A DNA stretch of 64,000 bases from Timema cristinae (lineage: Eukaryota; Arthropoda; Insecta; Phasmatodea; Timematidae): contig JBCFYV010000935.1 in NCBI GenBank assembly GCA_039000515.1, positions 63,343,604-63,407,603 on the forward strand, read 5' to 3'. The position numbers and the translations under genes are program-made. Below, piece after piece: positions 23,901 to 38,900 of the stretch; the stretch's first letter is position 1; the number at the start of each line of letters is the position of its first letter. A model generated the notes under the pieces. It saw only the letters and a list, made by a program, of their open reading frames with translations, had not been told where the DNA came from and made no database searches.

Positions 23901-26900
23901 GCGCACTGGGAGTTTACTTGACAGAGTTGAAAATTGTTTGTCATTTGGTTTGCTAATGTCTTCTAACTCTTCATCTTCTATTTCAGGCACACTAATCTCA
24001 TTCTTTTTTTTTATGTTCTCAATTTCTCTATTTTTATTTTTCTTGCGGTAGGTTCAATGTGTTGTACTTTATGTGAATCCACCCCAAGTTCAGCAAACGA
24101 TGTATCAAAACTAACAGCTTTCATGAACTCCTCATATTCAAACACAAGTTTTGGATCGGTACTTTTTTCTACAACACTATCTTGAGTCGGGAGACTGCTT
24201 TGCTTTGGTTTCAACAGTAGAGTAATCAAAAAATGCTGAGGTATCGCTTTCTTGGACTTCTATAGCATTTTTACTGTCATGAGGGTCATGCTCATCTCTG
24301 TCCTCTTCACACGTACCAATGAAAGAAGAATCGTTGGTCTGTGATTCAGATTCTTCATCTAAGATCATATCTACAACTTTTCCGTTGCCGTGTTCAATAT
24401 CATCATTAAACTTCCTGTCATCAGATTCAACTACTTCATTAAACTTCCTGTCATCGGATTCAACTACTTCATTGAACTTCCTGTTATCGTGTTCAACCTC
24501 TTCATTTAACGTTCTGTCATCATACATTATCTCTTCATTTTCCTTTCTGGTCTCATCCTTAATTTCTTCATTTAACTTTATGTTGTCAAACGCGGTAATT
24601 TCTTCACTTAACTTTGTGTTGTCATATTCAATCTCTTCTTCAGTTGATTTTGTGTTGTCACTCTCAATCTCTTCATTTAACTTTCTGTTATCAGTCAGGA
24701 TCTCGTCATTTAATTTTTTGCTGTCATTCTTAGTCTCTTCGTTAACATTTTTATTATCATGCTTTATCACTTCCTTTACCGTTATGTTGTCAATCTCAAT
24801 CTTTTCTTCGTTTAACTTTTTGTTGTCATACTCAACGTCGTCATTAAACTTGGTTAATTTTTCCACTTGATCGCATATTTTGGCTGTAGCTATTTCTTTT
24901 GGTTTATCAACTTCAACAGTTGGCAGCTCAGTATTTACATTTTCTGTAGATACAGTATCTTCTTCGTAATCACTGTCCCATTTTGACCTCACAGTAGTAC
25001 GTTCCACTGACACTTCAGATAAAGTACGTTGCTTGGGTTCAGACTTTCGGTCAATCAATGGGGAAACCAGGTTTCTATCAGAATTCATATAGTTTTTCTC
25101 CCCAGAAGAATTTTTTCTTTCTTTGTGTTTGCTGCCTTCATCAATAGGTTCCTCAATCTTTTCATTAATTGAAACATCGTTCTCTTTTACATCCACACTG
25201 TCCATCACACTATCACCAGGGTTGTCATCTTCTTTGGATGAGAGCCATTCTTTGAGTGTTGGTAGCCAGGCCTTTTCTCGTTTTCTGTTCACGTTCACTT
25301 CGTCTGAAGACAGGTTTTCTTCGTTCTCCCCTTCGTCATATGAAACTTGCAGCGCTGTGAGACTACTCGAGATATTAGCATCAGTTCTCAGAGTTGTACC
25401 CCCTTCCGAGTTGGTCCACGTCTTCACACCCTTCCCGTCTATGATTATCCGCATCAAGTCTACTAGTACTTTCGTCGAGTCGTCAAAGATTTCCTTGCGA
25501 CTTTTAAAGTGGACTTTGGTGATGGAAGGATTCTCGCAATACGAGACGACAGGACGAGCTTTGGTAAACTTTACTATGGTCCTGGAGAACTCTTTGTGGA
25601 TTTCTTTGACACCAAGCACTAGTAAAGGATGAAGGATCTGGGACGGAAATGATAGCACTTTGTACACTTGCTCCAAATCAGCTTTTAAGCTCTTGTCTTT
25701 CTCCTTATCTTTGGAAGATCTGCGATGTTTTCTATCACGCGATCTATAAAAAATAAAACAGAAATTCGAACCTTTAAATCATAAAAAGCTCAAAATATGA
25801 CATATTCACAGATATAAAGACAATGTATAATTAATTAGGTTTATCTGGCTATACACATTGTATGCAACACAAGAAAAAAAATTACACACTTTAAAAACTC
25901 AGACATTTTACTTGAAAACTGAATGAATCTATTTGTAAAAAATATTGTGATTAAATAAACTATCAAAATATACAAAATTGTCCCTTAAAGCTATAAAACC
26001 AACATGACACACCAAAATATTATAAAAACTTAACACCCCCTTTTTCTCTATGTTTTGGTGTGATTAAAATTTTCTTTTTGACGGTTTACCAGGAATTACA
26101 ACAACATCTATGCAAATTCAGTAGTTTCTCAATAGGTGTAAAATAAATATCAATACCAAATGCAATTTTGTTATTACCATTTTTTTTTAAGGAAATGCTC
26201 TTCAAATTACCTCCATTCTTTTCTTTTATAAGTACCAAATGTTTAATTCAGGAACACCAAAAAAGAATCTAAAAAATACAAGTCACTATTTCTTTAAGTC
26301 TACCTACACAAATACCAAAAGCTAATTCAACAAAAAATAGTCAAGCTGGCAGTCATTAATGTAAGAATTCTTTTTCCTTCATAGAACAGATACGAGTGTT
26401 ATACATAAAATAATATGTACAATGGCGTGAACAGATTGTCTTATTTTCACCAATTATTTATCTAGAATATTAGATGTATACATTTAATTGATCAATGTAT
26501 ATTTATTTATTATTAAATGGGACATTAATCAATTTGATTGAATAAGAAATATGCTTATAATTATTTACACATCTACATATATTGTCAATGATTTTGATTG
26601 TGGTACATTACAAACTAGAGTTGACAGCATTGTAATAATATATCAAGTGAGTTTCTTTAAATATAACTGTAATTATCTATTTATTTTTAACTTGGAATTT
26701 CTATTTCTAATAAATAACTTGGATTAAAAACTTAACAATTTATACTTTCTCCTAAGGTTTGTGGATGGATTTACTTATTATTTTATACATACACATTTAT
26801 ATTCTAGTTGATGTAACCATGTCGGAGGACCATCTCTTTTCTCTAACATTGCAAACATGATTTACCCAAGCCTTGACTTGACAGTTTATCTTGACTAGTT

Positions 26901-29900
26901 CTGCCTTGCGATTATTAAAATTAAGACCACATTAGAGTACCTGATATACAGATACCAGCATGAGAAGGCTATGATAGCTACATTCCAAAATATGAATAAT
27001 ATAACACTTAGTTTCCTCTCGGCACATTTAAGGTGGGAATGTGGATAAGCAAGAAAAGGTCAGTTTTTTGCAGTTTTTATATAAGAACATTTTTTAGGTA
27101 AAATAAATTAAATATTACTCCAGTACAAAGGTCAATTTTTTTCTCGTGACGACAAGGTTTCTTGAATATCTGTCAAGGGTGTCCTGCAGGGATATTATGA
27201 CCACGATGCAAAACGAATCTGCGACTGTTACCAGTAGCACGCTAGACTTTGCGTCAAAAGCTATTATGGCCGACCACTTAGCGAAATCAAAGTCTTTGTG
27301 AGCACAAATATTTCCTTAATATAGTGACGCAAAGTCGCGCAAACATTTTACTTGTCCTTTGGTGTTTGCGTTACAAGGATATGTTTGCTAGGTTTTGTAA
27401 TTTATTAGGTGTTATGTGTTACCTGATTTAAACTTGCCATCTCATTAGCCTTATATAAAAATCTCAAAATTTTTTTATGTGTTTTTCACAACTTTAAATA
27501 GGCCTGTATCATAATCTAGGCTAAGAGTGGGGATAGTACGCTTACACTGAAGGTTAAAAGCATATTTTCTTTAAAACATAACACTATCGAAATGCATTAT
27601 TCTTCAACATCAACCCACAGATAATTGAGACATTCCAATATTAAGATTGTTTGTAGGTTTTATAGTAGGTGGAGGTTAGGCTTCAACATCAACCCACAGA
27701 TAATTGGGACATTCCAATATTAAGATTGTTTGTAGGTTTTATAGTAGGTGGAGGTTAGGCTTCAACATATTTGGGGTGTTAGCAGTTTGTCGACCCACCT
27801 CATGGGGCAACATTGACCAAGACGGTCTCTCTTTTGTATAATTTTCCAGTGGTGGGGAGGTTGGGATTTGAATCCTAACTAGTTGTGGTGAGTAGTTTTA
27901 TTTTGCTAAAGGTTTTCCCACTCTCCCTCTACACAAATCTGAATACTCTTATTCTATAACTCAACCTTTAACATCTATACCCTATTAGAGTAAAACACAT
28001 GGACGTAGGCCTAATCTGTTTAAGACGCCTCAACAAAACTTTAACAATGTCATCCTATTTAAACTGAATCATACATGCAATAGTAATTACTATCCACATT
28101 AATATGAGTTCTAGGCCTGTTAGTTAATATTGCAGCCAAGATTGGAAACAACCAAAATAGGTCCTAGCTTAATGTTTAGATGTGGTTTGGTTTAGGCCTA
28201 GACTTTTTTAATCATAAAAGGTTTACTAAAGTTATCTGAAACCAATAATTAGTAGTTAGACCTAGTTATCATGAAGTGAATAAATTGCAAACTCATTATA
28301 AATAAATATAATATCCTTATATTCTTAATCACTTAACTAAAGACTCAAAATTACCTTTAAATAAAATATTTTGCATTTTATATTTTTTAACCATCCAAAC
28401 CACCCTCTTGTCCATTTTATTGTTAACTTAGTAGACCGACTGGGTATAAATGCCCTTTGTTTTGACATTAAGTTGTCGAAAGGATTAAGTGTAAACACTA
28501 TTTTGGGAGTTCTTGAACACTTTCATCAACTTTAAATAACTAGTTTTATTTTATAAGATCTTCACACAACATATTACACTTGTTCCTGTATCAACACAAA
28601 TATATTAAGAATAAAGCATTGGGTCATGAAGCACAGGCCTACAAATTACAAAAAAGAGTGTTTCTTTAATGGCCAACTTCTCATACTAATTCATTTCCCC
28701 GTGTGACATTACTATTTGAATGAATATTTAACATTATGATTTTTTGACTAAAATATGTTTTGTATTGAATAATGTAAGCTTAGGACTAGTATTTTTTCAT
28801 TTCCAACAGTTGGCAAACAAAATGATGCAAGAGATTTATTAAATTAAGCTAAGTTAAATCTTTCTCGCAAATAAGCTGTTTGGGAAAATAAAAATATTTG
28901 AATAATATTCAGTCATGAGTACCAGCATTCTTGAAATAAATTTACCTAATTTCTAGCCTCTAACATCTTAAAAGGTAATATTCTTTGGAAAAATGTTGCC
29001 AGCTGTTGACGCAAGCTGATTTTATTATGTGTGTTGACGCTAGAAGCTAAGTCAAAGCTAAAACTAAATGAAGATACCAATTGTGGTGGTCATAGTAACC
29101 CAGACACTATCTTTTCTCTAAAGTGAAGCTAACTAGCGGTAGCAACTTACTTTGCATCGATTGGTCATAATAGCCCTGCTGAAATTTGACAACAACTATT
29201 TTTCATTCAAAAAGTTTCTCGTCTAATGCCGCTGTACTCATGACAGATATTCAACAAATGATATCACCATGTGAAGGAAATTAAACTATAGTTTTCTAAT
29301 AGAATATATTATTTGTTTTGTCCCTCCCTGCCCAAATGTTTTGCTACTAGAACTCAAAAACAGTGACCTTTCCTTGCGTTTCCTACATCAAGCCTGCCCT
29401 AGCTCTCTTTGACCAAGTACTTCTAACATATCAATGTTTTACTATCTTCTTCTGAAGAAATGGCCCGATTTGTCCCAGAAAGTTGCGAACTTTGAGAGCT
29501 ACATTGTTCTGGTAATTATGTAGGCCTTGCCCTTCTATCCTTATTTCAATGGTTTCTTTTACCCTTTTTTTTTAAATGTCTTACTACCCATTCAGATTAT
29601 ACACACTCAAATGTTTATTAAAAACAGCCATTTGGTGTCTTTACTATCGTATAAGGAGTTAAAGATGTACAATTTATACTTTGTATTACTAATCAAATTA
29701 ACACACCTTGATTAGGTTATTTTACTATTTATTTATTTAATAAAAGAGAGAGAGCTTGTTAACATTCTCACCACACATGTATATTTTTTGTAAAATTTAC
29801 TATTATGCCAAGACACATCTAAAACTTTTATTCACGTCATATTTAAAGAAATTACCAATAAAATGAACATAAAAAAACACTTAGCTAAAATTCACACAAA

Positions 29901-32900
29901 TAAAATGAGGACTTCTTTATGATTTCTTACGGTTTTATTTATTTAGGTGAAATAATTTTTTTTTTGACAGGTCCTAAAACACATCTTTTGGTTTCAATAT
30001 TTCTGAATAAATGCTAGCCACCAGAAACTGTATAGCACACTTTTTTTTTGTGCGTCTAGAGGATCAACTCGTCTAGAGATGGTAGAACTGACCCTCGAAC
30101 CAACCAAAATTTATACTTTTTCCTTAACGCAATATCTGAAAATATCAGTGCAGTAAGTCAGATGGTTTATATGGTTGAACCATGAGGTTAAGACAACAAC
30201 AAATAAAGTGAAATGAACGAGCTAGTTTGTTTTGTTAAATCAATTTCACGTCATCGCGAGACATTCGAAACCAAGGGTTATCTACTTAAAAGATAGTTGA
30301 TAATTCCAATATTTTCTGTAAATAAATTAACGAATCAATAATGGTGTGTTGTGCCAAAATCAGGGCTGTAGAGATAGTACAACAAGACTTCAACTCAGAT
30401 TCTTCCATTTTTCTGGCCAATGCCTTTATTAATGGTTAAATATATATTAATTAGTAATCACAAATTGACAGGAGTAAAATGCTCCAATACAGATTACTTC
30501 ATGTGAAGCTTCTTTGATATTGTGAATTTATATTTATACAACTTTGTTAATCCAAGGTGCAAATTTCGGTCCTGAATAATATAAAAGTATAAAATATTGT
30601 TTTAATATTATAAGTTTTTATTTTGAAGCTGAAGCTGGTATATTTTTAATGACCCCGACAACCCAAAATCGGTTCAGACTCCACAGACCAGGCTAAAAAA
30701 AGGCAGTGTAATCACCAGTTTTGTTGGAATATTCGAATTAGAGGAAACATTAAGCTCAGGTGCCAACCTTTAATGAAAGACCTCTCATTCTACTTTATAA
30801 CTTTATACTATATTACCCACTTCGAGGGTAACATAGTTTCAGGCTCTCTCAGTAGACTAAGACTGCTGATGACGAGGAGATCAAAGTTCGAATCTTGGTC
30901 GGGTGTATCGAGAGTGGTTTTTCCAAAATGGCTTCCCGCTCTCCTCCCACACAAATGCGGGTATATTTACTATAAATATAACCTTTCTTGTCCTTAAGAC
31001 CATTAGCGTAATTAGGACATAGGCGTATAACCCAAACAGGTAGTAAGACGTGATGCTAAAAAAACTAAAAAATTATTATATTCCTTTGTGTATTAAAAAC
31101 AACCTAGATTATTTTAAGTATTAATGTTAAAGTTTAAATATATAAAAATGATAACCAGAGAGGGGTTTGAGTCCTGATCATTTATCTTCAACGACAAATA
31201 TTTGTGATCACCTTCCTTGTCAGTATATCATTCAACAATACTATATACCTATAGCTATACAGAAAATACCTGGACATGGATAAAATAGACGGGAGGAGAA
31301 GATGTATGAGCGAGAGGAGAAGAATGATGGAAGGACAAAGGGAGATGAAGGCATTCTAATAAACCGACTCTTATTGAATGACACACTGATAAGGTCAAAA
31401 TCTTAAACCGAACAACCAGGGTTCAAATTAGTTTATGTCATTTTGATTTATTCACAGAATAACTCCTTCAGAATGTCATCTGAGAAGACGTGATTGTTTG
31501 GATAAATTGTTACTTTTAGCAAAAATACCATAATATTTAATGTTTATTATTGAGTTGACTAAACCAATTGACAAAACAATCTTATTGTAAAAGATAAATT
31601 TGAAAAGGCTGCTGCAATAAAACTAGCTTTCCTTTCTAGCACCTAATAAAAACAAAAGATTAAAAAAAAATCCCACTCAAACAAAATGGTTTATTTTGTT
31701 ATCTTCTTAAGATTAATCACCTAAATAAAGGCATGACTAAAATAACCGACGCAGAGGTGAAACTGGAAGGTGGAGGATTTCAAACACCACGGTGTTTGGT
31801 GGGCCATTTCTTCATGTCTTGTCTTTCAAAGTTCGTTTGGGTTTTGTAAACCCCTCAATCTGTGGAAAAAATAACATTCACAATAGAAATGGAACCTAAA
31901 CTTAACATTAAAAAAAAATTGCTACCCTTTCTTTGAGAAAAGTCACCGAGAATACAATAAAAAGAAATGTAGAAAAATAAAAACAGACCACACAATTTTT
32001 AAAAAGAACTTTGAGTATATCCCTCGGTAGTGTTACATGAAGACAGGTTGTATGATATTCGTTCAAACCAAGATAGCCTCAAGTGATGGTCTAGAGTGTT
32101 CTATCAAGTCAAGAAAGAACATAAATCAAGCCATTAATATTTGATCTGGAAATCAAAATATTTTAAGAGATTTCTATGAGTTTCAAATAATATTAACTAG
32201 CTATTAATTTGTAGCCATCTCAATAGTATTTGCGCAGATTTTTAAAAGATGATTTTATGTAAATAAGATCAAAAGAAAAGTTAACTAAATCATAGCCCCT
32301 GAACTATTGTAAACTCACAATTACAAGGTTTGAAAGCCTTGGTTCAAATCCCTGCAAAGTGATGCTTTTTTATTATCACCACGTCTTATTACCTGTTTAG
32401 GTTATATGCATATGTGCTAATTAAGCTAATGAGTTAAGGGATGAGGAAATTTGTATCTAGAGAAAGTGTGCCCACATTTGCATGGGAGGAGAGTGTAAAA
32501 CCACTCTCAGTACACATGACCAGGATTCAAACCCCAATCTTGTTTTCGGCAGTCTAGTCTAGTAAAAGGGCGCCTTAGACCATGCAACCACCGAAGCAGG
32601 TCAAGTGTGCTAAAATGCACAAGTGATTTGGGGTTCACTCTAAGTACTGTCCGGAGCAATAATAGTCCAACTTGCCTTGAAGTGTGTATTGAGACAATAA
32701 TGATATAAACACCAAACAGGAACTAAGAGTTTAGGATGACGGTTACAAACCGTTGGTAAGCTCTGGTTTTTATAACTTACCGGCAGTTATATTACAAAGT
32801 ACCTAAATAAAAAGTGGTTTTATGTTTACAATTCCACCAACATTTTCTTATGTGGCTCTTGAATTGTACACACATCAACTTAAGCGAACCATTCAAAAGA

Positions 32901-35900
32901 TGTCATTGAGGAAAATTTAATATTTCCCTGACACATTAAATAGTATTTTCATACACCTGTTAAATTTAAATGAAATTATCCATAGTTTCATCTAACCCAA
33001 ATTAATAGAGGACTGTAAAAGAAATGACCATGATTAGTGTATTATTATTATTATTATTATTATGCACCGCGTCTTACTACCCGTTCAGGTTATACGCACT
33101 TACGCTAATGTGTAATGGTAGGGTGATTATGAGATAAAATGAAGGACCTACAGTTTAACGTGGCATTCCACACATTCACAAGATGTCTCATCAGAGGTGA
33201 AGGAAGGGTTTGGTAATCAGATAAATCTGTGCCAGGACTGAGGATTGAACCCCGGCCGCCAGCACAGAAGTCTGACACCTTACCCCTAGACCACCAGGTC
33301 ACCATGATTAGTGTAGAATGGACCGAGGACTTTAATATGTAGCACACCATATTATGTAATAGGAATAAAGGCCACAAGAGAGTATATCTGTGTAACATGC
33401 AAATCAATCAAATCGTATTGCCTGTGAATACATTCCCCATTTAGCAATAAGCTTTCTTTATTAGCTAGACATTTAGGATCCAATTTATATGAAAGTAGGT
33501 ATTTTAATATTATTATTATTATTATTGGAGTTTATAGGCCTGTTGACATAGTGAGATAATTAGGACCATAAACAACATTAAAAATATAGTAACATCTTCA
33601 TAGGAGTGTGTCATAATGAATATTTCACCTATTGAAATAAGTAGATAGAAGCAATAAAATAAGTAAATAGTAAAATATGTACTAAAATGATAAAAATAAA
33701 TTTCAATGAGACAAAATCCATTCGAGACACCCCACAAGAGTGGAACTCAAATGTATTATTTATCAGTCTGGTTTGGGGCTGTACCTTTTATTAAAAAAAA
33801 AAGTGTCCACACTACATTAAAAAGAAAAAACCTATTAAAATATACTAAATGTGTTAAAACTAATTTCAATATGATATAATATTCAAGTGAGCCACTCTTT
33901 AAAAGAGAACTTAAATGGAATATAAATATTTGTCTGGCGTATAAAATAAACATATGACCCCATCTGCACTGTCGCTTAACAAAAATCAAAGGTCACCATT
34001 AAAATCAAGAGCCAGGTGAATAAAGGCATACTAGCGACACTCCACCAAAGTGCGGTACACAATACACAATGTTAAGCTCCCACAACAGAGGTGGATCCCC
34101 TCCCAATAGAAACTATGGGCCAATCAAGTATGACCGAAGCAGAGTCTTGTCACGATGACCTTCTCTCTTCTAGACTTTCGTATAGAAGAGAGCCATCATA
34201 ACACATCATACCAGCTTGTTCTGAGCAGGGGTAGAATTCTGCTCATGCCGGGTGCATATGACCCCAAATCCAACATAGCCTCTAAAACATGACACCCAAA
34301 CTCGCCTCAGGAGGGAGATGAACCGCCTCCTTGGCTGCCTGGTCCGCCAGTTCATTTCCCGAGAGATCAGTGTAACCAGAAATCCAGCGAAAGGTCAGAA
34401 GAGTGTTTAACAAACCAATTTTAAAAATTTGCTCGTGTATCATCTGCTAATATAATGTACATGTTAGCATTATTTACAAATGAAGGGTTCAGGGGGAGGG
34501 GGGTCCAATTTTAACTCAAACTGAGTTGGTGCTGACATCTGTTAGACAATCACGAGAGCTTTCTAATTCACCTTAGATTATGGTTAAAAGAGGTGTCATA
34601 TATTTTTAAAAACATGTATAAAGTATTTTCTGGGGTTCTTATTGGGTTTAAAATATAAAATCAGCCAAAATGTGTGTAACCTGACTTCCCCCTGCACCCT
34701 CCAAATGTTAACATTGTTTCTGAACATATTAGTTTGACAAATCCTAATATTTGGTGATGGATATTAAAGATGTCCCAATTCCTGTTTTTTTTCTTGATTT
34801 CAATTTTTTATTCCTTTTCTTAAATCTATACCTCCAGTTTTGAGCTTTTGACTCTGGTCCCTTACCAATTTATAAGTGCAATTTTTTTCATGCAACCAAC
34901 CTCAAATTATAAATATATTACCTATAAATATACCACACTGTGGTTTAAAAACCTTAGTAAAATAATAAATGCATCTTGCTTTCTTTTTCTCCAGCAACAG
35001 CTGGCATCGAAACTCTTGTCTACACTAGTCAAGAGAACGGTGACTGGACATCTTTTGTTACACTTAAGAATTCAAAAAGAAGTTCCAAACTTCCATTAAC
35101 ATAACTTTGCGACACCTGTGTCAAGTGTTTTGAATGACAAGGTTAATATTTATCACACACTGGCCCACCTGCCGTCTCTTCGAATGGACCGTAGATTGGA
35201 GACCACTGAGATAAAGAATCATGTATTCACGAACGAATCAGAGCCGAAGATGAATGGCAACACCTTGGTCACAAATCCGCGTACACACGAGTTGGTTTGT
35301 GCTAATGGACCTAAGGGGAAAAAACTCACTTTTTCTACCTTTCTTAAGAACATCGTTAGTGTATCAACACTACTTTATTTTCACTTGAGTACTCAAATAT
35401 ATGAATATAGCATATAGTTCAAGCTCAATTTATTAACACACTTTATATACTTTCATTGACATTGAAAGTAGGATAGAAAGGCAGGGCCTACACACTTACC
35501 AGAAAAGTGTAGGCCTCAAAGTTCACAATCAATAACACAATAAAATTATGAAATTTTCAGGGTTCACCTGTCCCCTTCTTCAGCAGAAGAAAGTTGTAAC
35601 TAACTGGACTATGGATAGAAGTCTACTCTGCTCTTATTAAACAGGCAAAAAATATATATACATTCTTTAAAACACAAAACAATTTTGTGCAATGTTCGAG
35701 GTTCGATATTGCTTCGGAAATATTTTGCATATTTTACTTTGCTTCGAATTGAAAAAGTAAACTTCATCACAACCCTATTACTTATTTTTGCAAGTTTATA
35801 TTTTAGTTACTATTACTCCTGTTTGTCAAACATTTCCTGAAACTACTCTATGCAGTATTGATTAAAATTCACCTCTGTGGTCTTGTGGGCCAAGTTCCTG

Positions 35901-38900
35901 ACCACAGATCCAAAGGCCCTGGGTTCGATCCCCAGCGCTTCCAGATTATTCTGTGAATCGGTGTATCAGAAAGGGGTCCACTCAAGTGAGGTGCTACTTG
36001 AATAAAATAAGTATTGGCTTTGGTCTAGAAAACTGAGATTAGCGACCGGAGGATTTGTTGTGATGACCACATGGAAAAGTCTATCAACATATGTTGGCAC
36101 AATCTTCACCAACATGTGGTGGCCTTTTTTTTTTGGGGGGGGGGGGGGGGGGGGCTGATGCTATGCAGTCTGGAATCATGTTATAAAAAATAGTGGCACT
36201 AATTTCTCTTCCACTCAGAGAAAATGATAGATTCCCAAGATAAAAATTAAATGTACACATTCCCATAACAATCAAGCCTACCTATCAGTTGACCAATTAA
36301 GGGAAGAGTAAAATAATTAACTTTGGGGAAAATCATTTCGAAATTTACCTTAATAACCGATGAACAGATTACAGAGTTTAAGAACTAGATTATCAATTGT
36401 AGAGGACGGTAAAATAATTACTTTTAAAGTAAATAATTTCCATGTTTACCTTAGCAAACAAAGGCGTGTACTGTATTTCATCAGAAGTCAATTGGTAAAA
36501 AAATACATATTAGCACAACTAATTGTTAGTTAGAATTTGCTTACAAGTATGTCAGGTGACATTTCATTCATTTGCTTTCTAGGGCTAACTCTTCATATAT
36601 TTTTGGCAGAGTAAATCAAAATCCGTTGTTTTATATTTTTCAACATTATTTCAAATATACTCAATAGCTGTCACAAGGAGAAATAGGATTAGAAATGAAT
36701 CTTAAGCGGTCCAGACAAGAATTGAGGTCCAGGGAGTACATGAGATAGTAGAGGAAGCAAGGGTGAGATGGTATGGACATGTAATGAGGATGTTGGAGTA
36801 CATGAGATAGTAGAGGAAGCAAGGGTGAGATGGTATGGACATGTAATGAGGATGTTGGAGTACATGAGATAGTAGAGGAAGCAAGGGTGAGATGTATGGA
36901 CATGTAATGAGGATGTTGGAGTACATGAGATAGTAGAGGAAGCAGACTGAGATGGTTGGTCATGTATGAGGATGTTGGAGTACATGAGATAGTAGAGGAA
37001 GCAAGGGTGAGATGGTATGACATGTAATGAGGATGTTGAGTACATGAGTAGTAGAGGAAGCAAGGGTGAGATGGTATGGACATGTAATGAGGATGTTGGA
37101 GTACATGAGATAGTAGAGGAAGCAAGGGTGAGATGGTATGGACATGTAATGAGGATGTAGAAGGAGAGAATGCCAAAGAAAATGTTGGAAATAAAGCAGG
37201 TAGGGAAAAAAACCACAAGGAAGGCCAAGATGGGAGGAGCAGATAACAAAAAGTGTTCTAGTGAGAGGAGAAGAATGGAAAATATTAAAGGAGGACCCAA
37301 TCACAGAATAGATCCAGTTGATGATGATGGATTCAAGGATAAACTAAAGATTCAGAATTGTAAGATAGTGGATATGACTTAACTAGTTTTGCAAGTTTTA
37401 TGTCAATTCATCACAGTATATAATAGGAAGAATAACCACTTCACTTACCTGGAAAGTTTCAGGATATGGTGAAGACAACAAAATGCAAAAACACACACAT
37501 AATATCCAAACCCAAACTTTGGCGGGCCACTGTGCGCTTACCCGGGAGATGAAAACCAACTGACTTTTGAAAGTACTGGTATGGTCTCCAAGAAACAAGT
37601 CATAATATGTTTTAAATGACTAGAAAACTTAAACATTAAAACCATCACATCAGTCCGAGTGCTTGGATGATTAAACAAATAACATTTAATGTTTTGGATT
37701 TTGAAACAACAGTAAAAACAACCAAATAACATAATATTTTACAAACTTAAAATTACAAGACGCTTCATTAATTTATTTATTTTCCCAAAATTAGAAAGTG
37801 AGTAAGAAAAAAAAAGTTTGTGTAAGAAGTAAAGTTCTGTCGTAACACAAAAGTTGAGAGCATGAGTAGTTGATTTTTCTCAATGGCGATGGTCCATATA
37901 ATCTGCGGGAAATTTCAGGCACTTTAGATTGTCTTACCTGTTTTTTTTAACTTCTAGATTATATTTGTAATAAACTTACTATCATAACCAAACTCTCATT
38001 GTGCTCAAGAGTTTCTGCAACACAAGATCTGAACAACTAGCGCCTCAGTGGGCTTCAAAGAACCACCAATATTAGGTTAGCCCCTTCAAGGCCTATGCAA
38101 CTCAGCAGGGGCTGTACTTTTACATGTATCAAAGGTTCCGCGATCACCCTTTGTTTCTCCACTCTACTTTTAATTATTTTTTCTATATATATCTTGTAGT
38201 TATTCTTTAAATTCAACATTTCTTCCAATACTTCAGGAAAATATATACTTATAGAAAATACATAAAATAAATAAATAAAATGTACACTCTATTTACCCTG
38301 AGAAGTAGCAGTCTAACCTTGAAGGCTTACACTATGGCCCTTTCTTATCATCTGTACCATAGTGTAATAATCCATGGTAAGCATGCCTTTTCGCCAAGAC
38401 TGAAAATTGCTGTGAGATCGACCTTATGCCAACCCCTGCTCTACAGTAAGGTGTGAACACCACCGCTGTTACGATCCCTGCTCTACAGTAAGGCGTGACC
38501 ACCACCGCTGTTACGATCCCTGCTCTACAGTAAGGCGTGACCACCACCACTGCTACGATCCCTGCTCTACAGTAAGGCGTGACCACCACCACTGCTACGA
38601 TCCCTGCTCTACAGTAAGGCGTGACCACCACCACCACCGTTACGATCCCTGCTCTACAGTAAGGTGTGACCACCACCACTGCTACGATCCCTGCTCTACA
38701 GTAAGGTGTGACCACCACCACCACTGCTACGATCCCTGCTCTACAGTAAGGCGTGACCACCACCGCTGCTACGATGCCTGCTCTACAGTAAGGCGTGACC
38801 ACCACCACTGCTACGATCCCTGCTCTACAGTAAGGCGTGACCACCACCGCTGCTACGATGCCTGCTCTACAGTAAGGCGTGACCACCACCACTGCTACGA

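Larger units (their letters stand above)
27025..29401. mobile_element. 2.4-kb non-autonomous transposon with long terminal inverted repeats
   Basis: The left end 27025-27260 and the complement of the right end 29090-29401 match in order: AAGGTGGGAATGTGGATAAG with its counterpart, the GATATCTGTCA-type segment, and CTATTATGACCA..GATGCAAA. TIRs are about 230-310 bp. The interior (27260-29090) is AT-rich with no transposase frame and carries a 79-bp tandem duplication and a SINE-2. A TTAA is present at the left edge. The superfamily is not determined. Confidence 0.65.

Noticed and set aside
35118..35417. 99-residue frame (LPSLRMDRRLETTEIKNHVF)
   Set aside because: No recognisable domain; isolated in a 14.8-kb intron and without neighbours in frame.
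36135..36154. G20 run (and G15 at 44737) as G-quadruplex regulatory elements
   Set aside because: Single uninterrupted runs inside repeats and of uncertain length in the assembly; no evidence of function.
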